A stretch of DNA of 52,235 bases from an uncultured Bacteroidales bacterium (GCA_900319005.1 ONMV01000017.1:1-52235), one strand, 5' to 3'; numbered from the stretch's first letter, positions 19,794 through 28,526 are shown. Notes: a model not told the origin generated them from the sequence alone. Made by a program: numbers and translations.

Positions 19794-21062
19794 TTAATTA
19801 TTCGTGGTGAAACGTTGGTCATATTGGTTTTTGAGCAGTTCTATCTCGTGGATAGAGAGCTGTACGCGTGCGGCAGCTTCGCTGTTGATCTCCTTAAGGA
19901 GGTCATTGACGCTGATGATGCCGTTCTTCATCTTCGACTCCGCTGCCTGCCTAATGGCGGTACGGAGGGTGATGATCTGCTCGTCATCGCGCATGAGTTG
20001 GTGGTACTGCTCCGTCTGCTCGTCCTGACGAGTCCGCTCCAGACGGGTGTTGAAGAGGAAGAGCTCACGGTTCGTCTCCGCCATCTCGCGCTGCACTTGG
20101 ATCTTCTCACGGTCGTTACGACGGGTATAGAAAGGACTCAGACTCCATGTCAGACGTGCTCCCACGATCCCATTGAGCGTACCGTTACGGTGCATCATAT
20201 CATGGAAGAGGTTATACCCGGGATAGCCGTAGAAGCCGGATGCAAAAACCGACAGTCTCGGCGTGAGGGCACTGTTGAGCGCACGCTCTTGGGCATTAGC
20301 CAGACGCAATTGCGCCTCTACCAGTTTGAGTTCGGGACGGTTGAGTTCCTCACTGAGACTACTCCACTCCTCGGGCTTCACCGGCTTGGTCACTTCCATG
20401 CCACAGAAGAGGCTTAACATCCGCTGCAAGACCCGCTGTTGAGAGGTAAGCGTAGTCTGTTGACGGTGAGCATCCAAGACCTCCGCCCGGATCGTCTGCA
20501 CTTCGCTCTCCGAGGCGGTACCGCGATTATAGAGCGAGGTGACGGTCTTCTCATTCTCCTGCAAGAGGAACGTCCGTTCGCTGTTCAGACGCAGTTGCTC
20601 TTCCACTAACAGAAGGGAGAAAAACAGTTCGTTCACCCGTTGGCGAACCTGATAGAGGGTCACTTCGGTCTGGGCGGCTTGCACCTCCCCTTCGGCACGG
20701 GTCACACGCTGACGGCTGTGCATCACACCCCCGTCATAGACCGGTTGGTTCAGATCCAAGCCCACACGGTACTGCAACCGGTCCAGACCTTTCATGTCCA
20801 GCCCTGCCTGTTGATACATCGCCTGTATCTGTTCGGGCCAAGAGGTGACGTCGCTCTGATAACTCACCTGCGCATTGACCGACAACTGCGGCAACCAGCC
20901 GCGTTGGATAGAAGAGAGTGTCAAGTCCGTCGTACGAGCCACTAAGTCATACTGACGGATAAGCGGATAATTGCGCTCGGCAGCCGTTTGGCACTCCTCC
21001 AAACTCTGCCCCGCTGCCCATATCGGCAGCCACGCGAATAGGATAAAAAATCGTTTCATCAT
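19794..21062 (-). CDS. TolC-family outer-membrane efflux protein
   Basis: This outer-membrane channel of about 422 residues has the signal peptide MMKRFFILFAWLPIWAAGQ and two OEP repeats with long coiled helices (SLEECQTAAERNYPLIRQYD in the first; ELNRPELKLVEAQLRLANAQ in the second). The start was placed at the ATG pair at 21062-21057, because an earlier in-frame ATG at 21113 would lie upstream of the promoter (-7 TACTTTTG at 21092-21085). It is the first gene of the exporter operon and looks complete, unlike the two genes after it. It might still pair with other pumps. Confidence 0.85.
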   Translation of the reverse strand: MMKRFFILFAWLPIWAAGQSLEECQTAAERNYPLIRQYDLVARTTDLTLSSIQRGWLPQLSVNAQVSYQSDVTSWPEQIQAMYQQAGLDMKGLDRLQYRVGLDLNQPVYDGGVMHSRQRVTRAEGEVQAAQTEVTLYQVRQRVNELFFSLLLVEEQLRLNSERTFLLQENEKTVTSLYNRGTASESEVQTIRAEVLDAHRQQTTLTSQQRVLQRMLSLFCGMEVTKPVKPEEWSSLSEELNRPELKLVEAQLRLANAQERALNSALTPRLSVFASGFYGYPGYNLFHDMMHRNGTLNGIVGARLTWSLSPFYTRRNDREKIQVQREMAETNRELFLFNTRLERTRQDEQTEQYHQLMRDDEQIITLRTAIRQAAESKMKNGIISVNDLLKEINSEAAARVQLSIHEIELLKNQYDQRFTTNN

Positions 21063-21167
21063 CTTGTGATTTTGAATTTCGGTGCAAAAGTACTGCTTTT
21101 TTTTTATATACACACTACCCTTTTGCGTGCAAAAATGTCCTTTTTGTACGATTTATTCATAAAAAGG

Positions 21168-21199
21168 CTTGTATATGTCAAAAAATTGTACTATTTTTG
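21168..21199 (+). promoter_or_regulatory. Promoter of the AraC gene at 21222
   Basis: CTTGTATATGTC (from 21168) and TATTTTTG (21192-21199) are 24 bases apart, the spacing shared by the other promoters here. The start codon lies 22 bases after the -7 box. Confidence 0.65.
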
Positions 21200-21221
21200 C
21201 ACAAAATTTCGTTTTTAGAAT

Positions 21222-22124
21222 ATGGCTACACGACCTCAATTATTCGATTTCTCTCTTTTGAGCACCATCTCCGAACCGCACAAGGCAGCCATGCGGGAGT
21301 ACTTTTTTCTCAATCGCGAAATGGGTATGGTACGGAGCGGTATCAAGGTTTTTCGGAGGCTCGCCTCTCATCTCTCGACGCCTTTCATCATCGACGACCA
21401 CCGTTTCGGCATAGTCACACAAGGTGAAGCTACCGTTACCATCAACCTGCAGGAGAAAACGCTCTGTGCCGGAATGATGGCGTTTCTTGCACCCGGTTCG
21501 ATCATCACCGATATTCATTTCTCGCCGGATTTTGATGTGAGAGGTCTGGCGCTATTCGCCTCCTATCCGATGCCTTTTCCTGCCGACCGATTGCCCGGTA
21601 TTTTCAATGGCGAGGTACGCGATTTCCAATGTCCGGCCGATGAGCAACAACTGGACATCACCCATCGGTTGATGGATCTGATTTGGCTGATGGTGACATC
21701 ATCAGACAGCCCCGACCGCGCCACTCTCAATAGTCTCATAGCGGCGCTGATGAACCATTATGACAGCGTCTATCACGCCTGTGAGCGCATTCCTTCTTAT
21801 TCGCGTGAACAGACTATCTACGACCGTTTCATCTACCTCGTCAGCCGCTATGCGAAACAGGAACACCATCTCGCGTTTTATGCCGATAAAATGTGCCTCA
21901 CGGAGCGGTATCTCGGCTCGGTCGTAAGGCAGGTCAGCGGATTGACCGCCAAACAATGGATTGACAAGAGCCTCATAGCCTGCCTGCAAGCCGAACTGCG
22001 ACATTCTGACAAGACCTTGGCGCAGCTGGCAGACGAGATGAATTTTCCGAACACCTCCTTCCTCTGCAAGTATTTCAAACGCCTCACCACACTCAGTCCC
22101 TTAGCCTATAGGAATGGTCGTTAG
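21222..22124 (+). CDS. AraC-family transcriptional regulator
   Basis: This 300-residue cytoplasmic regulator has an N-terminal cupin-like sensor (IIDDHRFGIVTQGEATVTIN, about residues 50-120) and a C-terminal AraC DNA-binding domain. Helix-turn-helix motifs are near LAFYADKMCLTERYLGSVVR and LAQLADEMNFPNTSFLCKYF. It is complete and is transcribed away from the TolC/ABC operon, whose promoter it may control; the common intergenic region (21093-21221) supports this. The ligand is unknown. Confidence 0.85.
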   Translation: MATRPQLFDFSLLSTISEPHKAAMREYFFLNREMGMVRSGIKVFRRLASHLSTPFIIDDHRFGIVTQGEATVTINLQEKTLCAGMMAFLAPGSIITDIHFSPDFDVRGLALFASYPMPFPADRLPGIFNGEVRDFQCPADEQQLDITHRLMDLIWLMVTSSDSPDRATLNSLIAALMNHYDSVYHACERIPSYSREQTIYDRFIYLVSRYAKQEHHLAFYADKMCLTERYLGSVVRQVSGLTAKQWIDKSLIACLQAELRHSDKTLAQLADEMNFPNTSFLCKYFKRLTTLSPLAYRNGR

Positions 22125-22130
22125 ACGAAA

Positions 22131-22151
22131 GAAGCCGCTAAAGGCGGCTTC
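22131..22151. terminator. Strong hairpin after the AraC gene
   Basis: An 8-bp GC-rich stem GAAGCCGC/GCGGCTTC with a five-base loop sits 7 bases after the AraC stop. It is followed by TTCG without a long T run, so it is a probable terminator or 3-prime stabiliser. Confidence 0.65.
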
Positions 22152-22162
22152 TTCGTGAGGTC

Positions 22163-23394
22163 TTATGGGTGTTTTCTCCATAAATTCTGTCTTTGGTTTA
22201 TTTTCCTTTGCTAGAGTTTGATGAGCCCTAACTGAAGTTAGGGCAACTTAACGAAGAGGGATGATTCTTCGTTCTGTTCGCGGGAGTTTAGTTCCGCGTT
22301 TCCTTCTGCGTTTCCCGCTGCGTTCCGTGTTCCGTTAGGGTGATGCTGGCTATGTCCGCGGCGTAGCTGTTCATGTCGAGGCATTGCGAGCGCGTGATAC
22401 GCGCTGCTGACGTTTCTTGGCTATAGTCCGCGTACGGTGCTAAGACCAACATAAAGCCGTCCGTACAGCCGGTTAGATCTCTGCCGGAGGGATAGATAAA
22501 TTTCCCGTCTAATCCGCGGTTGACGATATGTATCATCCGCAGTCTCTCCTTATAAGCGGCTTCATAGACCGCTTTCTCCGCAGGAGAGATGAACGGCGAT
22601 ACCAGAACAGCTCCGCGGCGGGCTTCCTTGAGGTACATCTCCACTTCGGCTTGTATCTGCTCTTCCGTCAGATTACGATGGCAACGCACTTGGAGTCTTT
22701 CAGGGTACTTCACCATGAACGTATTCCCCACCGCAGTATAGGGATGTCCCTGCTTGCCTGCCTTGAAGTCATAGATCTTCCGCAACCTGTCAGGATAATG
22801 AACCTTGAGCCATAACCGCCGAGGGTTATCATCCAGATAGTTTATCCATGCCTCTTTCTGCCCTTTATGGAAGAGTATCTTATCATTAAACCCTGCTGAG
22901 AAGAGGGAGTCTTTCTCCGTGTTTTCCCTCCAATACGCGTGTGTGCAATCGCTCTTCCAAGTTGCGATGAGTCTGCCTAGTGACCATCCTTTCGGCAGCG
23001 GGTCTCTGACATAGAGCATCCCGTGAAAATGATCCGGCATAATCTTATAATGGAGAACCTGAACGCGGCTACCTGTTTTCTTGGTTGTCTCTGCCGCCAT
23101 TGTTCGAAAAGCTTGCGCCACGTATAGACCCAATGGAGTCGGTTCTATGTCCGCCTCTTCAGGAGAGCCGCCCACCAGCGTGCCTAAGAGGCGCTTGCGC
23201 TCCATGGTAGTCACCGTGATCAGGTAGATGCAAGCAGAAGCGTAGTCATGTCCCTCTTTCCGCTGTAATCTATTATGGTTTATGGGTGTTTTCTCCATAA
23301 ATTCTGTCTTTGGTTTATTTTCTTTTGATAGAGTTTGATGAGCCCTAACTGAAGTTAGGGCAACTTAACGAAGAGGGATGATTCTTCGTTCTGT
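22163..23394. mobile_element. RAYT-type transposase module between 115-bp direct repeats
   Basis: Two direct repeats, 22163-22277 and 23280-23394, are identical at 113 of 115 bases as far as I can align them. Each contains a perfect palindrome GCCCTAACT-GA-AGTTAGGGC (22225-22244; 23342-23361), the shape of a REP sequence. The right copy also contains the start codon and first residues of the transposase, so the left copy carries an orphan duplicate of that start. The module could be a transposase with its target REPs or the remains of a tandem duplication. Confidence 0.65.
22288..23298 (-). CDS. IS200-like / REP-associated tyrosine transposase
   Basis: This 336-residue Y1 transposase has the HUH metal motif PDHFHGML near residue 110 and the helix with the likely catalytic Tyr in WINYLDDNPRRLWLK, about residue 175. 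The N-terminus ACIYLITVTTMERKRLLG matches the family. It is longer than most RAYT proteins, with an extra C-terminal region (residues about 230-336) that I cannot assign. It lacks a partner tnpB. Such proteins cut and move single-stranded REP hairpins, and hairpins are present in both flanks. The stop codon lies inside a second hairpin, CGCGGGAGTTTAGTTCCGCG (22279-22298), which closely resembles one in the hairpin arrays at 49.2 and 51.7 kb. Confidence 0.82.
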   Translation of the reverse strand: MEKTPINHNRLQRKEGHDYASACIYLITVTTMERKRLLGTLVGGSPEEADIEPTPLGLYVAQAFRTMAAETTKKTGSRVQVLHYKIMPDHFHGMLYVRDPLPKGWSLGRLIATWKSDCTHAYWRENTEKDSLFSAGFNDKILFHKGQKEAWINYLDDNPRRLWLKVHYPDRLRKIYDFKAGKQGHPYTAVGNTFMVKYPERLQVRCHRNLTEEQIQAEVEMYLKEARRGAVLVSPFISPAEKAVYEAAYKERLRMIHIVNRGLDGKFIYPSGRDLTGCTDGFMLVLAPYADYSQETSAARITRSQCLDMNSYAADIASITLTEHGTQRETQKETRN

Positions 23395-23413
23395 CGGGAG
23401 GACGTTTCGGGCG

Positions 23414-23445
23414 CAAAGTTACTACAAAAAAATGACATATGCAAA
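23414..23445 (-). promoter_or_regulatory. Promoter of the transposase gene
   Basis: TTTGCATATGTC begins at 23445 and TAACTTTG at 23421 on the minus strand, 24 bases apart. The transcript leader then passes through the REP hairpin before the start codon at 23298, which could allow self-control of translation. Confidence 0.65.
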
Positions 23446-23474
23446 GATTTTGTGTAAAAAAATCGACGATTCCT

Positions 23475-23702
23475 AAAAAAGAGACGGCTCACGATGTTTG
23501 TGAACCGCCACTTGCGATACAATTAGCCTAAAGGCTCCAAGCATGATGACACGGGTGGGTTGGGAGATTGCAAAATCCTGAGCCAAATGCCTGCATATTC
23601 AAACGGCGCCCCTCTTTTCAAAAGAGGGACGCCTTGAAAAAATCTTTTCCTTAATTCCTTATGCTTTTACATAAGGTTGGTATGCATTTATAACGGTGTT
23701 GT
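23475..23702 (-). terminator. Gene-free 3-prime region with hairpins and a terminator
   Basis: Downstream of the small peptide gene on the minus strand come a hairpin CCTTATG/CATAAGG (about 23660-23680), a long one GGCGTCCCTCTTTT/GAAAAGAGGGGCGCC (about 23610-23640), and finally CGGTTCAC/GTGAGCCG (23507-23485), followed by six T within 10 bases (23480-23475). The last is a good intrinsic terminator for the secreted-protein operon. No protein is coded. The roughly 100 bases between the two hairpin groups could be an RNA of their own, but nothing identifies it. Confidence 0.55.
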
Positions 23703-23834
23703 TTAATCAATCGCTTCTCCGTTATCTACTGTAGCAGCACCGGAACCGGTAAGAATGCCGATAGATTGCATAATTCCATCCGAAGCCAAGTTGATCATCT
23801 CCGTATTAGGAGCAATATAATTTTTCTTTGTCAT
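23703..23834 (-). CDS. Small peptide with MxxKNYIxPNTE leader
   Basis: This 43-residue open frame reads MTKKNYIAPNTEMINLASDG, then MQSIGILTGSGAATV and an acidic end. It shares KxYIxPNTE and the MQS motif with the 55-residue gene at 25238-25405, and the leader with the gene at 6030-6173. It lies directly downstream of the 450-residue secreted protein (18 bases) on the same strand. There is no signal peptide. The repeated pairing of a secreted protein and a small peptide argues that it is a real gene. Function unknown. Confidence 0.6.
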   Translation of the reverse strand: MTKKNYIAPNTEMINLASDGIMQSIGILTGSGAATVDNGEAID

Positions 23835-23851
23835 AATTGTGTCCTCCTAAA

Positions 23852-25204
23852 TTATTTAACGATTTGACCTTGGAGGTTGTAAACCTCATTACCGCGGCGG
23901 ATGAGTACCTGTCCGTTCTCGACGAATTTCTCAGCCTTGACAGCCTCTGTCTCAACGTTCTCCACGTCTTGTGTTCCGTTGAAGCGCATCGAGATGCGTG
24001 CAGGCGCGTTGTTCTGGCCTGCTTCCGGCAGTTGAATGTATGCCTTGTTAGCCGCCAAAGCGTTGGTTCCTACGTACTCCAAGAAAGCGTTGCCCTTGAG
24101 GACATAGACGTTCTTCATAGAGGTAGTATATGTAGCAGTAGCCTTGAGCGCATTGCCTCCGATAGCATCAACGCTTCCGCCATAGATAGCGAAGTTGTAC
24201 GGAGTGCCAGCTACACCAGCAACGATGACGCCGGTATTAGCCGGAACATAGCCGCCCATGATCTGATTGAGAACCAGTTCCTCACCGGAGATAGTACCCG
24301 TATAAGCGGTAGCACCGTCAGGGATTACTGTAGCCTCAGCAGCCGAGAAAGTAGCATATCCCGCTGCATTCGGAGTAACGGTATAGCCGGTAACCGGAGC
24401 TGCAGGGAATGTGATGGTGAGGTTATCCGTTAAGTCGTACCAAGTGAAGGTATAGGTACCGGCTACATCTGCGTACAGCAGCAATGCGCTGTGCCAACCG
24501 TCAACGGGGAGGTTGTGCGAATTGTTAGTACGGTTGAACTCAGAACCATCAGCAGCGATAATAGCAGGAGTGTAGCCCTCTTCCAGCTGGAAATGATACC
24601 AAGTATCAGCTGCCAAATCCAAATTGAGGCTGAAGTTTGTTCCATTATCCGTAAAGTTACTGGTGTAAGTCCAAGCGTTGCCCGGATCAGCGAAGTCACC
24701 GTTCATGATAACATAAGCCGGAGCTTCATAGTTGATTACAAAACGATCGGCAATCGCTACACGTCCTACTTGGGCTGCTTCTACGCTGAACGGATAAGAC
24801 TCACCTTGTACGATCGGTGTTGATGTTTTAGTAACACGGTCGTACAGAGTCAAGTCACGTCCGGAAACCAATTCAAATGAAATGGTATAGTTCTGATCAA
24901 TATTGTTCGTATTGAAGCAAAGTACCAAACCATCCAGGTTGTTTGTAGCGATATTTGCGCACTCTTGTGTACCTACGTAAGCGTAGAAAAGTACACTATT
25001 GTCATTGGATTGCTCCATCATACACTCCGAGTCATAACCGCTCTCATATGCGGGAGTACGGTCGGAATTCTCGGTTAATTTGATTGTACTGGTAGAATAT
25101 GTCGGGTTACTTCCGGCAAGTTTCATCCGTACATAGGCTGTTTCTGCTGCCATACCTGACAATGCAAATGTTACAGCCAAAAGAGAACTAAATAACTTTT
25201 TCAT
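23852..25204 (-). CDS. Secreted protein with shared C-terminal tail
   Basis: This 450-residue protein has a clear signal peptide (MKKLFSSLLAVTFALSGMAA). Its N-terminal domain (SGYDSECMMEQSNDNSVLFY to about residue 155) resembles the region near residue 830 of its 950-residue neighbour: both have an acidic GYD start, NIATNNLDG or NVATNDLEG, then YTISF or YTMSF. A middle domain of about 90 residues follows (ADTWYHFQLEEGYTPAIIAA), then a beta-rich segment beginning GYTVTPNAAGYATFSAAEAT. The end EKFVENGQVLIRRGNEVYNL matches the tails of the secreted proteins at 5.1 and 6.2 kb. Exported; role unknown. It belongs to a two-protein, two-peptide operon. Confidence 0.7.
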   Translation of the reverse strand: MKKLFSSLLAVTFALSGMAAETAYVRMKLAGSNPTYSTSTIKLTENSDRTPAYESGYDSECMMEQSNDNSVLFYAYVGTQECANIATNNLDGLVLCFNTNNIDQNYTISFELVSGRDLTLYDRVTKTSTPIVQGESYPFSVEAAQVGRVAIADRFVINYEAPAYVIMNGDFADPGNAWTYTSNFTDNGTNFSLNLDLAADTWYHFQLEEGYTPAIIAADGSEFNRTNNSHNLPVDGWHSALLLYADVAGTYTFTWYDLTDNLTITFPAAPVTGYTVTPNAAGYATFSAAEATVIPDGATAYTGTISGEELVLNQIMGGYVPANTGVIVAGVAGTPYNFAIYGGSVDAIGGNALKATATYTTSMKNVYVLKGNAFLEYVGTNALAANKAYIQLPEAGQNNAPARISMRFNGTQDVENVETEAVKAEKFVENGQVLIRRGNEVYNLQGQIVK

Positions 25205-25237
25205 TGTATTAAAAATAAACTATATTTAACAATTTGG

Positions 25238-25405
25238 TTAGAATACTCTTCCCGGTGCGTTCTTGGGATCTCCTCCTCCGGTACCCGGAGTCGGATCGGA
25301 ACCTCCTATTCCAGACCCATTACCATCCGAAGGAGTATATGACTGCATCATTCGTGCACTCATTATAATAAAGCTCTCAGTATTCGGTGTAATATACGTC
25401 TTCAT
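25238..25405 (-). CDS. Small peptide with MKTYITPNTE leader and Gly/Pro-rich end
   Basis: This is a 55-residue frame with start ATG at 25405: MKTYITPNTESFIIMSARMM, QSYTPSDGN, and a tail rich in Gly, Ser, Asp and Pro. A start further upstream (25456) is open but would add an unrelated stretch. It sits between the 950- and 450-residue secreted-protein genes, all on one strand. The leader is like those of the small genes at 6030 and 23703. The tail composition resembles a flexible or processed peptide. No modifying enzyme is encoded nearby. Confidence 0.6.
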   Translation of the reverse strand: MKTYITPNTESFIIMSARMMQSYTPSDGNGSGIGGSDPTPGTGGGDPKNAPGRVF

Positions 25406-25462
25406 TGTTTTATTAGTTTTGGGGATGCCTCCCCGAAGGGAAGCATCCGAAAACAATTCATT

Positions 25463-28315
25463 TTATTTTACGATCTTAACACCGTTTACTACATATACAC
25501 CGGCAGGAACAGCCTCGAAGTCCTCACCGAGGTATTGACCGGTAAGAGTGTAGATACCCTTAGCGTTTGCTTTTACTTCAGTGTTCTCAATAGCGGTCGG
25601 CATCTTAGCAGCAGCAACGATCTCGAAACGACCCTCTACGGTGCTGTTCGGTTGAGCAGCGAACTCATAGGTAGCGCCTTCCTCGATAGCGATTACGTTG
25701 CCGGTCGCGTTATCGCGAATAGCATACTCCTCGCCCTCTACAATCGGGAACGACATTGTGTAAGCAATCTCGTCGTTGGTTTGGAGTGTAAGGGTCTTAC
25801 CTTCCAAATCGTTGGTAGCTACGTTAGCAAGGTCCTGTCCTTCCAAAGAAGAATACAAGTTGATAGTGTTCTCATTCATGTACACGAGAGCGTCATATCC
25901 CTTCTCGAAGTCATCCGAACGATCTGCATTCTCAACAAAACTCATCTGGCTGTTCTGACCGTTTGCAGCGGTGATCATTACGCGTACGAAAGGATCAGCA
26001 TTAGCGGCAGCTCTCTTAGGAGCCGGAGCGGGAACGTTGCCATAACGCGGGTTATTCCAAATAGAGTTCTCATAGTTCAAGAGCGTAGAAACACCCTCTC
26101 CTGTGTTGATTTGACGGAGAATGAAGGTCTGCATCGGAGCAATTTCTTTCTCCCAAGCCTCATAGTGACTCGGATTCTCTTCAAGATCTTTCAACGATAC
26201 AGGCTGATATCCCTGTCCGTTATTTTTCCACATATAAACGGTACCATCAATATTCTCATTACCCATTAATTGGTCAACGAGTGTGAGAACAGAAATGTAT
26301 CCGGTGTAACTGTTACCAAAGAAGTTGAAACCACGTGCATTGAACTGCAGGTTGATGTTCTGGTTACCTGCCAATTGACCCTTGAAAGAGTAAACGATTT
26401 CCTCATCCTCGCTTGCAACCAAGTGCTCCGGAGAGAGCGTATAACCTTGGAACGGAACCATAGCCATAGAAGTAGGCAGCTCTGCCCATGCACCTTTACC
26501 ACCCTCAGCGCTATAATCCCAGCCGTACAACCAAGTTCCGTAGTCCGGAGCTTTCGACCAAGCTTCTGCCATGACAACAGGAGCTGCGAAACGATGCCAG
26601 TAATAAGTCTTACCGGCAGACTCGTTCTTGTAACCTTTACCCTTAACCGTCATCTTAACCGTCAGGTTCGGAGTAGTATTAACAATAACTTCCGGTGAGA
26701 GCAGGAACGAAGCCGAACCATTCTCATTGGACTCGATAACGATGCTTCCTGTATTCTCAGAAGTTACACCACCTTCGCCTACAACAAGCGTAGAACCGGC
26801 TGCTACATCAAGTGTTGCGCCATCGGTAACGTCCAAACCGTTTGTTACCTCCAACTTTTTACCTTCCGGCAAAGTAAGAGTTGCGTTATTCGAAACCTCT
26901 ACGTAGTTGGCAACCGTAGAAGCTTGTTCTACAGTCTCGTTTGCGCTAATAAGGAACTCGGTGTTCTCATTCTGACCTGCGCCTTGACCTTCTACGTTGT
27001 CATTGATGCTATTAGAAGTAGTGATTTTCTTACGTACACGGTAGAGCGTAGTCTGCAATCCACCTTGCTGAGTCTCAATCTCTTTTACCTCATAGCCATC
27101 GGGGATGCGAACTGAATCCTCGTTAAGTGCCAACTTTGCCTCGTCCTCACCTTCATATTCGTGCATAGTATATTTGACCTTTTCAGGATTGTATGCATAT
27201 GTTCCTCCTGTTACATTGATGTGAAGTTTAGCAGTGTTTCCTCCGAATACGTAATTTTCATCCTTCACAAGAATTGTATCTTTAGTATCACTGTTTATTA
27301 CAGTGCCGTTTTCATATACATTGTATTTAAAATCACCCTGTGCGCTCAGTTTTTGTACGTCATATGCATCTTTAGCAGCATAGTAGAGATCCCATCCTGC
27401 GCTTACACATTGACCCATAACATACGAGTTATCTCCATTAATGTTGAGTGTCACATCGTTTGCACGACGGCCAATTGGAGCCCATGGAGAAAGCGTAATT
27501 AATGTAGAACGGGCTGATTTCAAAGCTCGCGCATCAACACCACAATTATTCAATGTGATAGTAATACCATCATCCTCTAACGCAAACACACCAAAACTAT
27601 TCCATGCTCCTGAATATCCGTTAGGACAATTGAAATTACTATTAGTCGCAGTTACGACAGCTCCTCTGGAGCCAGCTGAACCGTCAGGACTTTTAAAGTA
27701 GATGCCACAATAACCCGAGATTGTAGAATTATCAATATTCATTATAAACGGATTAAAGGTTAAAATAGGATAAGAGCCATTACCATTAATTGTAGAATTG
27801 GTAATTGTTATCAAAGGCTTATTGGTATGACTACGTCCTATAGTTAGAGTTCCATTTTGCCCCGACAAATAACAATTGGTCAAAGTTAAAGCCGTAATAG
27901 GTTGAGCAGTAGTACCACGACATTCCAACGCACGTCCCATTGATTTGTTATTGATAATGGCAAGGTTCTGAATTGTCACAGCAACAGCTTGCGTACCTGC
28001 TTGGTTGATACCTAAAGTTACATATGTTCCATTAGAACGTTTTCCAGAGCCAGTAAGAGAATAGTTATTACCCTCAATGGTAATAGATTTTCTAATACAG
28101 AGGGTACCATACCCAGTGGCTTCAGTAATAGTTTTACCTTGCTTGTTAGATGGGAATGTAATGTCATTTTGGAATGAAATTACATCTCCATCCTGTAAAC
28201 TAGGAGAATAAATGGCATCAAACAAATCCTGCCAAGAGGAGACAGGCCACGTTGCCGCAAACGCCATGACACAACTAAAGAACGCCATGAGCGGAATTAG
28301 AAAAAATCTTTTCAT
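25463..28315 (-). CDS. Large secreted beta-helix-like protein
   Basis: This 950-residue exported protein has the signal peptide MKRFFLIPLMAFFSCVMAFA. Residues about 25-330 are a right-handed beta-helix-like repeat region rich in ITITNSTING-type strands, as in pectate-lyase-like or adhesin folds. A short segment around 470-540 has NATLTLPEGKKLEVTNGLDV-type repeats, and a large beta-rich part follows (YYWHRFAAPVVMAEAWSKAP). The domain at about 830-910 is shared with the 450-residue neighbour. The end GVYVVNGVKIVK is close to the terminal sorting regions common in Bacteroidota secreted proteins. A surface adhesin or polysaccharide-binding role is plausible. It is the first gene of its operon, behind a leader of about 445 bases. 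Confidence 0.72.
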   Translation of the reverse strand: MKRFFLIPLMAFFSCVMAFAATWPVSSWQDLFDAIYSPSLQDGDVISFQNDITFPSNKQGKTITEATGYGTLCIRKSITIEGNNYSLTGSGKRSNGTYVTLGINQAGTQAVAVTIQNLAIINNKSMGRALECRGTTAQPITALTLTNCYLSGQNGTLTIGRSHTNKPLITITNSTINGNGSYPILTFNPFIMNIDNSTISGYCGIYFKSPDGSAGSRGAVVTATNSNFNCPNGYSGAWNSFGVFALEDDGITITLNNCGVDARALKSARSTLITLSPWAPIGRRANDVTLNINGDNSYVMGQCVSAGWDLYYAAKDAYDVQKLSAQGDFKYNVYENGTVINSDTKDTILVKDENYVFGGNTAKLHINVTGGTYAYNPEKVKYTMHEYEGEDEAKLALNEDSVRIPDGYEVKEIETQQGGLQTTLYRVRKKITTSNSINDNVEGQGAGQNENTEFLISANETVEQASTVANYVEVSNNATLTLPEGKKLEVTNGLDVTDGATLDVAAGSTLVVGEGGVTSENTGSIVIESNENGSASFLLSPEVIVNTTPNLTVKMTVKGKGYKNESAGKTYYWHRFAAPVVMAEAWSKAPDYGTWLYGWDYSAEGGKGAWAELPTSMAMVPFQGYTLSPEHLVASEDEEIVYSFKGQLAGNQNINLQFNARGFNFFGNSYTGYISVLTLVDQLMGNENIDGTVYMWKNNGQGYQPVSLKDLEENPSHYEAWEKEIAPMQTFILRQINTGEGVSTLLNYENSIWNNPRYGNVPAPAPKRAAANADPFVRVMITAANGQNSQMSFVENADRSDDFEKGYDALVYMNENTINLYSSLEGQDLANVATNDLEGKTLTLQTNDEIAYTMSFPIVEGEEYAIRDNATGNVIAIEEGATYEFAAQPNSTVEGRFEIVAAAKMPTAIENTEVKANAKGIYTLTGQYLGEDFEAVPAGVYVVNGVKIVK

Positions 28316-28424
28316 AAGTTTTTTTGTTTTAGTTAATACTTGAGGGTTGCCCCTCGTTAAATATAAATTGGTTTTATTGCTTTATCTATGTATCTGGTCT
28401 ACTAGTCATATAGGCGATCATAGA

Positions 28425-28523
28425 CGACGAAAAAGCGGTAAACCGTTTTTATTGGATTACCGCTTTGTATGTGTCAAAAACAGTCCAAAATGATTCCAAA
28501 AATCATTATAACGGTAATCCAAT
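28425..28523 (-). promoter_or_regulatory. Terminator/antiterminator pair in the leader of the secreted-protein operon
   Basis: On the minus strand the arms AAAGCGGTAA (28466-28457) and TTACCGCTTT (28441-28432), followed by T, form an intrinsic terminator; the T run totals five. Just upstream, ATTGGATTACCG (28523-28512) is perfectly complementary over 12 bases to CGGTAATCCAAT (28462-28451), which overlaps the first terminator arm by six bases. The two structures exclude each other. A smaller hairpin AATGATT/AATCATT (28489-28507) lies inside the antiterminator loop. This is the layout of an attenuator or riboswitch. Confidence 0.6.
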
Positions 28524-28526
28524 ATG

